Both the position numbers and the translations under genes were made by a program. A stretch of DNA of 64,000 nt from the NCBI GenBank assembly GCA_001972305.1, contig BDDD01001000.1, positions 1 through 64,000 on the forward strand. Reading direction: 5' to 3'. This document shows, piece by piece, positions 44,569 to 55,109 of the stretch (the first letter of the stretch is position 1; the number at the start of each line of letters is the position of its first letter). Source of the DNA: Cephalotus follicularis (Eukaryota; Streptophyta; Magnoliopsida; Oxalidales; Cephalotaceae). The notes under the pieces were generated by a model that made no database searches, was not told the DNA's origin, and worked only from the letters and a program-made list of their open reading frames with translations.

Positions 44569-46579
44569 ATAGAGTGACCCAACAAGCCATTGGATGGGCT
44601 TATGTATTGAGACATATCTGTATATAAAATATTCTTATTCCATTTATATGACATGTGCTATTGTTTATATTGTTTATGGCATAATCACTTGTGTTTTGTC
44701 ACATAATTGAAGTAGACTAATTTACCTACCTACACTTGTGATGCCCTAACATAAGGTTGGAAGCCAAGCATAGAGGCAGTGCGATTGACTACCTTATTCC
44801 TTGTATTGAATTAGTTCCAAGTCATAGGTTCACTTACTAGGCATTTGTGAACCGAATAGACTTGCACGCTCGTTGCCTGCTCCCGGAAGGGGAGGATGGA
44901 AGCTTTCACTACCATCTGTGGGGAACACTAGGGTAAGTGCGAGGTGCGCGCTAGAAGCGTGTACACTGAACTGGACTCGCTTAGGAAACACTATAAGGAT
45001 AATCGTTATTCTCGTGTCAATAGTGATTCCTACATGTTGCGGTTGTGTATAAGTGTTGGACACTTATCGAGTTCATGAAGAACTCGTCTGATCCTTATAC
45101 ATGATCTATTGCTCTATATTGTATAAAGACTATCTTCCTTTGATCTCCATCTTACTCACTTCTTTCGCAGGGTTGACAATCGGGTGGTCTTTGGGCTTTA
45201 TAGAATATGTATGAATATAAGCGAGTGCATAATATGGGATCGTCACACCTGAGCGAAGGTGATCGACCCTAATTTGGTTTGATTATACTGTGGACTGTTG
45301 AAATCCTTGGCCAAGGTTGAGGTGGATTGGAAATTGGATTTTCAGGGATTTCTACCTAAGGTCCTAGTAATGATTAGATATTTTAGTACTGAGGTAAAAA
45401 TAGGGTTGACATATATCCTTACCTTAGACCTCAGTTGGGGCCAAGTATGACGAGGGATTATAGTACACGTGAACTGACGACAGAAAAAAGTCACGCATTA
45501 CGGCAGTGTATGATAATTTAATGAGGAAATTAATTGGATTAATTTCTCACATGGATAATATTGGATATTAGTCCGAGAGCATTTTAAATAGGTCTTGGAG
45601 TATTTAGAATGACTTAACCGAACCCTGTGAGCATTTCGGTAATTTATCAACATTATCGATAATAACCGAGACTTTAGGGTCCCTACCCGAGAATGGTATC
45701 TCAATAAATGTTGGACATTTATATCTTTGTGATAATTATAAAATCATATATTGGTTAAGTGGATTATGTGAGATGTGTCATCATTGGATGGTTGACACAT
45801 ATCACAATCTCACACTATCCTACTCAATTAATATATAACGGAAGATAAGTTTTTGAAACATTTAGAACTCTCTCTATTCTTCTGCATTCAGCTTAATTTG
45901 TGAGAGATAAGGAGAAAGAAAAGTGCTTCCTAGGGTTTGCTCAAATTCTTCTTGATTCCAAGCTTGGAGCTTGAAATTTCTACACTTCCTTTCATTGATT
46001 TTCTTCACCAAGGCCTAGTAGCTACTTAGGGTGAAACAATTTTTATAAACTATTATCAATTTTGTTTTACCCTTCTTGGTATATGGGTTAGGGTGCAAGC
46101 TCTTACACAATTAGCTATTCTTTGAGACATCCCTTGTCTTGGGAAGGCTTACATGGTGTAATTGAAACTTGAATTAGAAACCAGAAAATCTAGGGTTTCA
46201 TTTTTGAGGGACTGGCCAAAATTTCTTGGAGGAAATTCAAAGGGATTTGGAATCTAATTGGTGTGGAGGACTTGGAGTTTCAAAAGGTTGTTTCCCAAGC
46301 AAGTACCGGTAAAGAGAAAGAGGCTCCATAGATGGTATAGCTTCTAAACATTCTCTTTCTATTTGGTTTATGACATTAGCATGCAAATGTGCTAATTTGA
46401 TTATGGTATTTATGTGGTGATCCTTGGATGGTATGTGTGTTGGAATTGAAATTAGCATAGCTTAGATGTTAAGGGATGTGTTTTTCCACTGCGTAATCTG
46501 AAATTTTTTAAAAATTATACCCTTTAATGTCATTGCACATTCCTTAGAGGAATTAGTGTGCTTAGGTCCAATTCTGACA
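44563..46579 (+). repeat. 3' LTR of element F
   Basis: Starts TGTTAGATAGAGTGACCC directly after AAGTGGGAGAT. The probable end is AATTCTGACA at 46579, after the CCACTGCGTAATCTG stretch that matches TTCCGCTGCGTTTGAG near the E LTR end. It is related to the E and G LTRs in its first 500 bp (CAAGTCATAGGTTCACTTAC) but divergent. The end is less sure than the start because no second copy is seen. No gene is present. Confidence 0.7.
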
Positions 46580-47707
46580 CCCGGGATTGATACAATCCCA
46601 ACAAGTGGGTCACGTGGCATCTAAGGAGAAAAAAGGGGAGCCAACTATCAAAGATCCAGTAACAGTCAAAGAATTCTCTATAAGTAGAGAGGAATGCCTC
46701 CAAAGCAAAGGGTCCGGCACCTCAACAAAAATGCTCAAGCTTCAACAACATTTATCTCTTAAACTATGTTTTGATTTTAGTCATTTAGTTTGGTCCTGCA
46801 CCTATCCAATAAAAACTCAAGGGTCATATACCTTCCTTTATTAATTAGTCATAGTTATTAGCTATTTCAATTCAGTTCCAAGCCTTACAACCGCTTGTTA
46901 GTTGTGCAAAGCCTTTGCTAATTTCAATTTCAGTTAGTTCATATACTATTTCAATCGGTTTCACGATCGAGGTAGTTTGTAAATCTTTAAGGTTTGTTCG
47001 TCTATGGTAATGCTCTTTAGCAACCACAATTACTCTAGTGTTTTCATTTTCATGTATTGTTATGTACTTTCATGCTTTAAAGTCACAAGTTTATTACAAT
47101 TCTTTTGGCATTGGTTCAGTCAAGTATAATTAAAGTAATTTTCTATTAAGGCAATTATAAAGAATTTTAAAGGGATTACCTCAATCCTTTTACATAATTG
47201 CTTGATAATTATGTGCTTTGTTTCACTAATGGTGTTCATCTTGCACGGCCGATCTTGGATTAGGAATCCTATTGCTACTAATTTATATGATTGTGTTACT
47301 TATTGTTTGTTTGAAGTTGGGGTCATAAATTCCTAATTTTACTTTGAGACAAGTATAAATCTCTGAAACGCCCTCAACGACCGATTGATTGTAATGTAAT
47401 TTTTAGGCAACAGACTGCTTTTGAAATGGTTAGTAGCGTTTTCTCTCTGTAGCTCACTAAATCATCTAAGCACACGCATAAACACATCGGTCAACACACC
47501 AAAAACACCCCAAAACACACATATAATGACGAACTATGACTCGATCATCAAAGGGTAGTCTTGAAGATCACTCCGATGCTACCTTCTAACTATTTCTCTT
47601 TGGTTTTAGGCCCATCCCTACTATAGAAAACCACTCAGCAACTATTCTCAGTTCAACCACCAAGAAGAGGAACAAAAATTCATTGTTTGTGATTCTCAAC
47701 ATCAACA
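46580..47707 (+). repeat. LTR-like fragment of a gypsy element with a different primer site
   Basis: Non-coding DNA (GGATTGATACAATCCCAACA, GTCACGTGGCATCTAAGG) that ends ATCAACA just before a site resembling TTGGCGCCGTCTGTGGGA, the leader junction of Tat/Athila-type plant gypsy elements. The left boundary is uncertain because it may share bases with the end of the F LTR (TGACACCCGGG). No open frame of note. Confidence 0.5.
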
Positions 47708-47708
47708 A

Positions 47709-48027
47709 TTGACGCCATTTGTGGGAAAATAGAAAAAAAAAGAGACAATAGGAATTCATCCTTGGTACAAGTTTTGTTATGGTCCCTAAAGTCTACACAA
47801 CACCGGATTCGGCTATTCTTCTTTTTGACAAGGACTATGTTGGCCAGTTAGGTTGGGTGCATTATAGAGCGGATAAGCCTCGCCTGGAGCAACTTTTTGA
47901 AATCTGCTTTAATTTGGACTTCTACTTTAGGATGGAACTATTGGAACCTGGGAACTATGTGGAAGAAAAAAGTTTCAGGCAACTAGGGTTTAGGGTGTAT
48001 AATTTTGAAAAACTTATTCCGACATAA
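47709..48027 (+). other. Degenerate primer site and leader fragment
   Basis: TTGACGCCATTTGTGGGA (47709-47726) looks like a decayed Tat/Athila-type primer site, unlike the tRNA-Met sites elsewhere here. After it, an open frame of 82 codons (47779-48027, MVPKVYTTPDSAILLFDKDY) has no recognisable domain. It may be gag-leader remnant or chance. Copia G begins about 48028. Confidence 0.5.
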
Positions 48028-50376
48028 AGCCCACCCATAACCATTGCCTAGAAATGTCCCAAGTTGGCCCTAGGATCTCTAATTGGACATTTAAAAGACC
48101 ACATGGCCGATCCAATCATGGATTGGCCTAGGGTTTTCAAACCCTAGAATCGGTCAACATGGTGAATGGTTAGGGTTTTGCACACCATACCCTAAACTAA
48201 TCCCAACCATTGTCTAACCCTAAAAAAAGAGCTAAGGTTTGATATAACCCTAGCCAAGACACACAACCTGCATGTAAACAAATCATCTAGAGCTTGGCAA
48301 AGCTCTAGGAACAACTCACACACCACATCCACATAGAAAGAAAAGATGAAGGATGATAGAATATTACCAATAGTCTTTACTCCTCCAACTTTAGGAATTT
48401 CTTCCTATGATCTCCAAGACTTCCACCTTCACAAAATATGCTCTCCTTGGCACAGAAAAGAACAAATAGGAAGGCACTTTTGCTGGTTCAAGGGTTCTAG
48501 AAAAACTACACAAATGGAGGTAGAGTATTTGTGCAAATCTCCACCTACAAATGCTTTGGTATGGTGAGAGGAAGGTAAGGTGGCTTTTCGCTTCTTGAAC
48601 AATGAAGTTCTAAGAAACCATGGTGGTTCTTTCTTCCTCACAGAAGTAGAGGAAATGAAGAGAAGAAAAGAGAGAGAAGCCAACGGGAGAGAGTGCAAGA
48701 GAGAATTCAATGAATGAAATGCACTTAGTCACTTTTTCATGTGTTCCCGTGTGCAACTTGGAGTCTTCAACAAATATCTATACTCACAAGTCTTCTAATC
48801 CATTTAGAAGATGACAACACACACCTTGACTTATTCTCCTCCCTATGGCCGGCCATGAGGTTGATTCTAAGCAAAAGAATAGCTTCGCTTCCAAGGAAAG
48901 TCATTGACTTTTCGACCATGAAAATTAACCAAGCAAACTAAGTTACATTGAAGTAACTAGCTAGTCAAATTAAAGTGACCAAGCCTCCAATTGGGACGGC
49001 CATACCCTAGCAACACAAAGCTATGGTTTGGCCCAATTGGTCTTTCTCTCTATGAAAAGTCAACTTTTCACAAAAGACCAAAATACCCTCGGCCCGAAAT
49101 GATCTATTTATGGTGCAGCTCGATTTCACTTCCTTAGAAATGAATAAAGTCTAGCAAAATAAATATTCATAGGCCAAGTAACACCTCCCAGGTGCTACCC
49201 CTAACTCAATGACATGTGCTTCGCACATATCAACATGATCCAAAAACAGGAGGGACCCGAAATCCCGGTTGGACCCCGGTATGACTATAAGTTTCCCAGA
49301 ACATCCCTGAGTTCTGGTATGACCACTTTAACAGTCCCTGACTATTAAAATGACCCCGGTGTGATTCCTTATCACCCCCAGATCCATGGTATCACCCATG
49401 TCTATAAGTCGATATCCGATAAACCAGTACTTTATCCATTTATCGGCATATGTGTCATGTATCTTACGTCATACTTAGCTCCGATCGTGACCTAGGTTTC
49501 GGAATAATGTCACCCCCAGGTAAACTCGCGATAACTATACAATTATGTTCGCATTGAGACTCTTGGCAGACCTCTTGGAAAACCCTATTCTAGTATGCCT
49601 AAACCTGGCCAGGAATTTTAAGTCTACAATGGATATAAACAATATAGAGCTGATCACCCTCATTATGGGTGTGATGATCCCTTATTGCGAACTCACCCAT
49701 ACATCTCAATGAAGTTTCCACAAGACCCAAAGACAACCCTTTTGCCAGCATGTGGCTAGTGCTAGGGAAGGCGGAAATCAAAGTCAAGCAGTTGCAACAT
49801 AGTGCATGCCAGCCGCTTAGGTCTAATGACACAACGTAGCTCCACGAATGGTCTGCTAGTCACCTTAGACTATACACTACCAAGACTATAGGAATCCTAT
49901 TGACATAGGTAAGAATTTCCAAATAGGTTTCCTATGGTGGGTATGTTCAGTGACATGCTCCTTGCATGCACCCCGCATCAGCTTTAGGGTAAACCCAAAT
50001 GGCAACGAGATGATCCATCCTCCACATGACCTGGGAGCAAGCATAATTTGGCAAGTCTTTACGGTTCATCTATTGCCCTAAAAAGTGAACCTATGACTTG
50101 GAACAATTTATCATAAGGGAATAAGGATCTCATTCTCATAACCTCTCAGGCATGAGATCCAACCCTTTTGCGACAGGGCACTATATGTGTACTCGGATGA
50201 CATGGTGATCACTCGATCCATTTAAGATGGTTTGGGATAATACATATAGTATGGTTTGCCATTAATAAAAATAAATATGCACATAAACATAAACTAAATA
50301 CAGATCGCATAAATAGAAAGTGTTTGTACAAGCTGAATACCACATCGTGGCATGCAGGGACACACCTACTCCAAAA
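48028..50376 (-). repeat. 3' LTR of element G
   Basis: Starts at 50376 where the polypurine junction has decayed (AAGTGAACGATTTTTGG in place of AAGTGGGAGATTGTTAGG) and reads GTGTCCCTGCATGCCACGA like the E LTR. Homology to E continues to about 48060. The last part with the CCGCTGCG stretch is missing, so the LTR is truncated at about 48028. No gene; the frame at 48346-48567 lies in LTR sequence. Confidence 0.75.
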
Positions 50377-50379
50377 ATC

Positions 50380-51109
50380 GTTCACTTGGCCCTTCAAGCC
50401 ACGAAGACCTAGAGCCCAAGCCCATCGAGCTTCGGTGTTGCTCGAGTACTGTACTGCTCATGGCTTTTGTCAGTGGGTCTGCCAAATTTACCTGTAAGGA
50501 AACTCTCTTTAAAGTGATGTCTCCTCTCTCTATGATCTCTCAGATTAGGTGATATAGGCGCTGTATATGCTTGGAGCGGTGGTGAGACCTGGGTTCCTTG
50601 GCTTGTGCAACAGCCCCATCATTGTCACAGTACACCACAACTGGACGTGTGATGGTTGGAACTACATCGAGTTCAGCAATGAACTTCTGCATCCAAACAG
50701 CTCCCTTTGTGGCATCTAAGGCAGCTACATATTCTGCTTCTATGGTGGAGTCCATAGTAGTTTCCTTCTTTGAACTCCTCCAGGTGACTGCACCTCCATT
50801 AAGCACGAATACAAATCCTAAAACTGACTTGTGATCATCCAGATCACTATTGAAACTAGAGTCTGTAACGCCCTCAAGTCTCAATACACTGTGTGCTCCA
50901 TATGTCAGGAAAGTATCCAGAGTCCTCCTCAGGTACTTTAAAATTCCCTTGACAATTTCCCAATGTTTCTCACTGGGATCAGACTGAAATCGACTTGCCA
51001 TACCCAAGGCAAAAGCGACATCAGGCCTAGTACATAGCATGACATACATGATGGAGCCCACAGCCGAAGAATAAGGCTGCCTACTCATGCGTTCCCTCTC
51101 CTCAGCTGT
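50380..51109 (-). pseudogene. Element G RNase H
   Basis: Frame of 182 codons, RQPYSSAVGSIMYVMLCTRPDVAFALG to QRLYHLI, containing EGVTDSSFNSD, STIEAEYVAALDATKGAVWM and YCDNDGAVAQAKEPRSHHRSKHI. A stop follows at about 50538. Reading continues EIIERGDITLKRVSLQVNLADPLTKAMSS to the LTR. It would degrade the RNA strand of the RNA-DNA hybrid. The end codons normally read QVGDC and are altered here. Confidence 0.92.
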
Positions 51110-52008
51110 CTATGGAGACATCCTCTTGGAAAGGTGAATTCCTTGTCCTATAGGCAACGACCCACGTTTGGAATTCTCAAGGCCATACCTTTTCAGCACT
51201 TTGCTGAGGTACTGGCATTGGGAGAGACCAAGCAACCTATTAGATCTATCTCTGTAGATCTTTATACCAAGTATATAGAATGCTTCTCCCAAATCCTTCA
51301 TGGAGAAGTTCTTGGATAACCATACTTTGACGGACTACAACATACCTACATCATTCCTGATGAGTAGTATGTCGTCCACGTATAGTACCAAGAAAGTGAG
51401 CCTGAGGTCATCCGGTTTCCAGTAAACACAAGGCTTATCTATGTTTTTGATGAAGCCAAAAGCCTTTATGGCTTCATCAAAATGGATGTTCCAGCTACGG
51501 GAAGCTTGCTTTAGGCCATATATAGACCTTTGGAGCTTACACACACTTTGTGGATGGTCCTCGAATATGAACCCCTTGGGTTGGGACATATAAATGTCCT
51601 CATAAAGATAGCCATTCAAGAAGGCAGTCTTGACATCCATTTTCCATATCTCATTATGGTAATGAGCGGCAATCGCAAGAAATTTATGAATGGACTTAAG
51701 TATAGCGACTGGCGAGAAGGTTTCGGTATAGTCAATCCCATGACATTGCCTATAACCTTTCGCTACCAATCGCTCTTTGTAAGTCTCTGTCTTACCATCG
51801 ACGCCAATCTTCTTCTTGAAGATCCATTTTCACCCGATAGGAGTAATCCCATCTGGTTCTTCGACCAAGTTCCATACCTGGTTGGCGTACATGGAGTCCA
51901 TCTCGGATTTCATGGCCTCTAACCATGCCCTGGAATCAGTGCTCTTCACTTCTTCGTGGTAGCTGACAGGCTCGTCATCATCGACGTCATTGGGTTCATC
52001 AGTGCCTT
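51110..52008 (-). pseudogene. Element G reverse transcriptase
   Basis: The linker and fingers (SMYANQVWNLVEE, GITPIG-stop-KWIFKKKIGVDGKTETYK) are followed by an open frame of 144 codons: MVAKGYRQCHGIDYTETFSP, MDVKTAFLNGYLYEDIYM, SIYGLKQASRSWNIHFDEA and the intact active site LYVDDILLIRND. A stop after GML (51335) and a short gap precede MKDLGEAFYILGIKIYRDRSNRLLGLSQ. A TGA replaces the cysteine of GCKW. Two or three nonsense changes. Confidence 0.92.
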
Positions 52009-53067
52009 CTACGAGAAACCCATATCTCTCAGGCTCTGTGATACCCTGCCTGATCTCCTCAAATGAGAAATGCCTATCTGAAAATCCATCTCAGGTTGGG
52101 AACCCTCCCCAACTATGTTTCTAGAGGTAGGAACCTCTAATTCCTTATCGTCCTGTGGGCTTTCACCAAGTGGTAACTCTCTCAGTTCCACAATGCTCCC
52201 ACTGCTCCCTACAAGAAAGTATTCCTTCTCTAGGAATGTAACAAAACACGATACAAACACCTTTTGATCGTTGGGAAGGTAAAAGTAGTATCCCCTAGTT
52301 TCCTTAGGATACCCCACAAACCGGCAACGATCCGCTCACACCTCTAGTTTAGAAGGCTCCTGCCTCCTCACATAAGCCAGACAGCCCCAAACCCTCAAAT
52401 GGTTTAGGCTGGGTTTCCTCCCTTTAAACACTTCGTATGTTATGGAGGGGACGAATTTTGAAGGAATCCAGTTTAGGATGTACATTGCTGATAGCAATGC
52501 ATAACCCCATAAAGAGATCGGAAGATCTGTAAAAGACATCATGGACCAGACCGTGTTCATCAAGGTCCCGTTCCTCCGTTCGGACACACCATTGTGCAAT
52601 GGTGTTCCTGGAGGGGTCCATTGAGAGAGAATTCTGTTATCTCTCAGATAACCCTGGAATTCATTAGATAGGTATTCACCTCCTCTATCAGAGCGAAGTG
52701 ATTTAATTGGTTTACCTCTTTGCTTTTCTACTTCTAGTCTAAATTCCTTGAACCTCTCAAAGGATTCAGACTTGTGTTTCATTAGAAACACATACCCAAA
52801 CCGTGATAAATCATCGGTGAAGGTAATGAAGTAGGGAAAACCTCATTTCGCATTAACCGACATGGGTCCACAGACGTTGGTGTAGACAAGCACAAGTATG
52901 TCCACTGCCCTTTCCCCTTGTCCGAAGAAGGGAGATTTGGTCATCTTACCAATCAAACATTGTTCACACGTACAAAATGACTCCACATCCTGGATGTCCA
53001 AAAGTCCATCCTTAACCAAACGTGTTAGTCTAGCGTCGCTAGGATGACCTAATCTACAATGCCATAA
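52009..53067 (-). pseudogene. Element G integrase and linker
   Basis: Read leftward: zinc region WHCRLGHPSDARL and CEQCLIGKM. The first catalytic position reads VYTNVCGPMSVNAK with Asn (AAC, 52876-52878) where VHTDVCGPM is expected. Then SRFGYVFLMKHKSESFERFK, the second Asp in SLRSDRGGEYLSNEF, and the Glu in HNGVSERRNGTLMN. Next are LNHLRVWGCLAYVRRQEP, a stop at 52333, VGYPKETRGYYFYLP and VGSSGSIVELRELPLGE. Two of the three catalytic acids remain. Confidence 0.92.
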
Positions 53068-53520
53068 CTAAGAAGGATTTATATCATCATTCTCTCTTTG
53101 TCTTTTACTACTATTTCCCTTTTGAATTGTTAATGCAAATTGTTGATTAATATCTAGAACATATATTCCATTATCAATGTGGCCCGTACACATTTGAACA
53201 TTGTTATGTATAAGATTGCAAGTTAATGCAGAAAAAGTGAGCTCCCAGCCCTTCCTATACAAATATGATACAGAAATTACATTTCTTACAATGTTCGCTA
53301 CATAGTAGCATGGATCAAGTTCCAAAATACAACCATTTTCAAGAGACATATCAAAAACGCCAACAAAAGTAGTGTGGATCCTCGACCCATCACCAAGGTG
53401 TAAGTCCAACTGGTCTTCAGCTCTCAGCAGCCTAGCCTCTCTTAGTCCCTGCAAAGAGTTATAGATATTAGTCCCACAACCTGAATCAAAAACCCAAGTT
53501 GAACTAACATTTTAAGCTAG
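53068..53520 (-). pseudogene. Element G protease
   Basis: STWVFDSGCGTNIYNSLQGLR carries the catalytic DSG. It is followed by DLHLGDGSRIHTTFVGVFD, PCYYVANIVRNVISVSYL and TLTIQ-like residues to KRQRENDDINPS and a stop at 53068. A stop at 53512-53514 separates it from gag. Confidence 0.88.
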
Positions 53521-54410
53521 AAAAGACTCAATCATAAAAATATCTGAACCTGAGACACCTCCAGATGAGGACTTAAGAAATTCAGCACATGGAGATCTCC
53601 AATGTCCTTGCTTCCAGAAGTAGAAGCATGCTTTCTCATCAGAAAGCTGGCAAATCCTAACATGGATGGCATCCCCCACCACTGCCCGTGGTGCCTTCCC
53701 CTTCTTCCCTTTGGGCTTCTTGGGTGCCTTACCCTTACCCTTGGACTTGGACTTTTTATGTCCACCCCGCTTAGGGGCTGTTTGGGAGGAAGTGGATGGT
53801 ATTATCATCACGTCGGATTTGGACTTACCATGGTCCATATCCGCTTTGACAGTCCGAAGCAATTCCACTAACTCAGACAGAGAACATTCCACCTTGTTCA
53901 TGTGGAAATTCGTGATGAACTTGGAGTATGAGCGTGGGAGGGAGGACAATACAAGATCGATATAATAACCGTCGTCCATAATAAGATCAAATTGAGCCAG
54001 TTACTTGATCAAATCTATCATCTTCAATCCATGAGTATGGACTAAAGGACCCTCTGCCATCTTCATCCAGAAGAGACGTCGAGAGAGTTTAAACCCCTGA
54101 GTCCTCGACCTTGCACCATACAACTCCTTCAACCAAAGAAGTATGGCTCCCAAGGTGTCCAACTGCTTGTGTTGTCTTTGTAATTCCGAGACCATACCGC
54201 AATCACTAGGCAATGAGCCTGCTAGTCATCGTCTAACCACTTGGCCATATAGGCCTTGTGTTTCTCTTTAGGATGAGCTCCCAGTGTGGGGGTGGTATCA
54301 GTCATAACATGATTGAGCTTAATGCTCGTGAGTACCAAGTGTAAGTTACGCTGCCAATCCAAGAAATTAGGACCCTCCAGTTTGTTCGTTTCAAGAATGC
54401 GTGTAATCAT
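53512..54410 (-). pseudogene. Element G gag
   Basis: ATG at 54408-54410: MITRILETNKLEGPNFLDWQ, then stops or frameshifts near 54220 and 54001, and a 155-codon piece MDDGYYIDLVLSSLPRSYSKF to MIESFLA. The lysine-rich region (HKKSKSKGKGKAPKKPKGKK) precedes a zinc knuckle CFYFWKQGHWRSPC whose second cysteine is phenylalanine, so it cannot bind zinc normally. The matching part of F has an intact first half (CFQCGKKGH). Confidence 0.9.
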
Positions 54411-54690
54411 TGTGCTGACAGCCCTGTTGATAATAGATATGATAAACTAGCAACCTATTAAGAGGAAACAAGAGAGAAAAATCAGTAGATTATTCAATTT
54501 TTATATTATTACCATAACCCTTGGTCTTTAGAAGTTATGGCTCCTCCCACTATTCTAATCGTATCCCACACCTCCAAATATGGAATTCGTGAAGCCTCGC
54601 TTCCTAATGGGGATCAGAATTTATTTCGCATATTATGGTCTCCGCTGGGGGCTAGACAAACCATAATACCAAATAGGTAGGCTTTAAATG
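54411..54690 (-). other. Leader of element G
   Basis: Non-coding, matches the last part of the F leader (GGATACGATTAGAATAGTGGG, TAAAGACCAAGGGTTATGG on the minus strand). The 5' LTR and primer site are missing: at about 54690 the DNA changes to another type. Confidence 0.65.
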
Positions 54691-55109
54691 TTGATTTGCA
54701 TTAGGGCCTCGCCCTTGAAATGCAAGATCCGATACATCATTCAGCCTCCTAACCCATACAGTCTTATGCTGGGCACAAACAGACAGTATGACCTCAGTAT
54801 AAGTCCTTACCCACAGCCCTCAAAGAAATTAACTAGTTTTGATATCCACCAGTTGCGCTGGTCAGAACGCCAAAACTTAGTTATTTCCTCCAAGTGCATC
54901 CCGCACCGGAAATTAATAGAAATGGTCATACGGGGTGGGGTACGTGCCGCTTACCCAAAGGTCCATCGTACAGGGTGGGGTGCGTGCCGCTTACCATAGG
55001 CACTCTGCACCAGTGTATGAAGTATGATGTACACATACTTTAGCATATTGGCCTGTTATTATTACTGCAGCTATTATATGATGATGACATTATATATGAT
55101 GATGACATT
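54691..55109 (+). repeat. Fragment resembling C-family LTR
   Basis: GGCACTCTGCACCAGTGTATGA and the following stretch to TATTATTACTGCAGC match the C LTR at 14117-14190 in the same orientation. GGGTGGGGTACGTGCCGCTTACC recurs twice (about 54936 and 54974). A 16-bp word ATATGATGATGACATT occurs twice just before the H LTR at 55110. No gene. Confidence 0.5.

Larger units (their letters stand above)
34835..46579 (+). mobile_element. Ty1/copia element F, interrupted by nested solo LTRs
   Basis: Order: leader (34835-36712), gag (36713-37610), protease and integrase start (37610-38409), nested LTR insertion (38410-42706), integrase end (42712-43362), RT and RNase H with an internal deletion (43363-44568), 3' LTR (44563-46579). 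Many stops. Its 3' LTR starts TGTTAGATAGAGTGACCC and differs in subfamily from the LTR at 32327-34834 that would stand as its 5' LTR. Confidence 0.8.
48028..54690 (-). mobile_element. Ty1/copia element G, decayed
   Basis: Minus-strand element: leader (54690-54411), gag (54410-53512), protease and integrase (53520-52336), linker and RT (52335-51110), RNase H (51109-50380), then a 3' LTR (50376 down to about 48028). The 5' LTR is not found to the right, where C-family LTR DNA begins. Same lineage as E and F. Frames are broken at many points but nearly all domains are represented, making it the most complete copia here. Confidence 0.85.

Noticed and set aside
47779..48027. 82-codon frame as a cellular gene
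   Set aside because: No recognised domain, no introns or promoter evident, sits between an LTR leader and a copia LTR. Kept only as part of a leader fragment.
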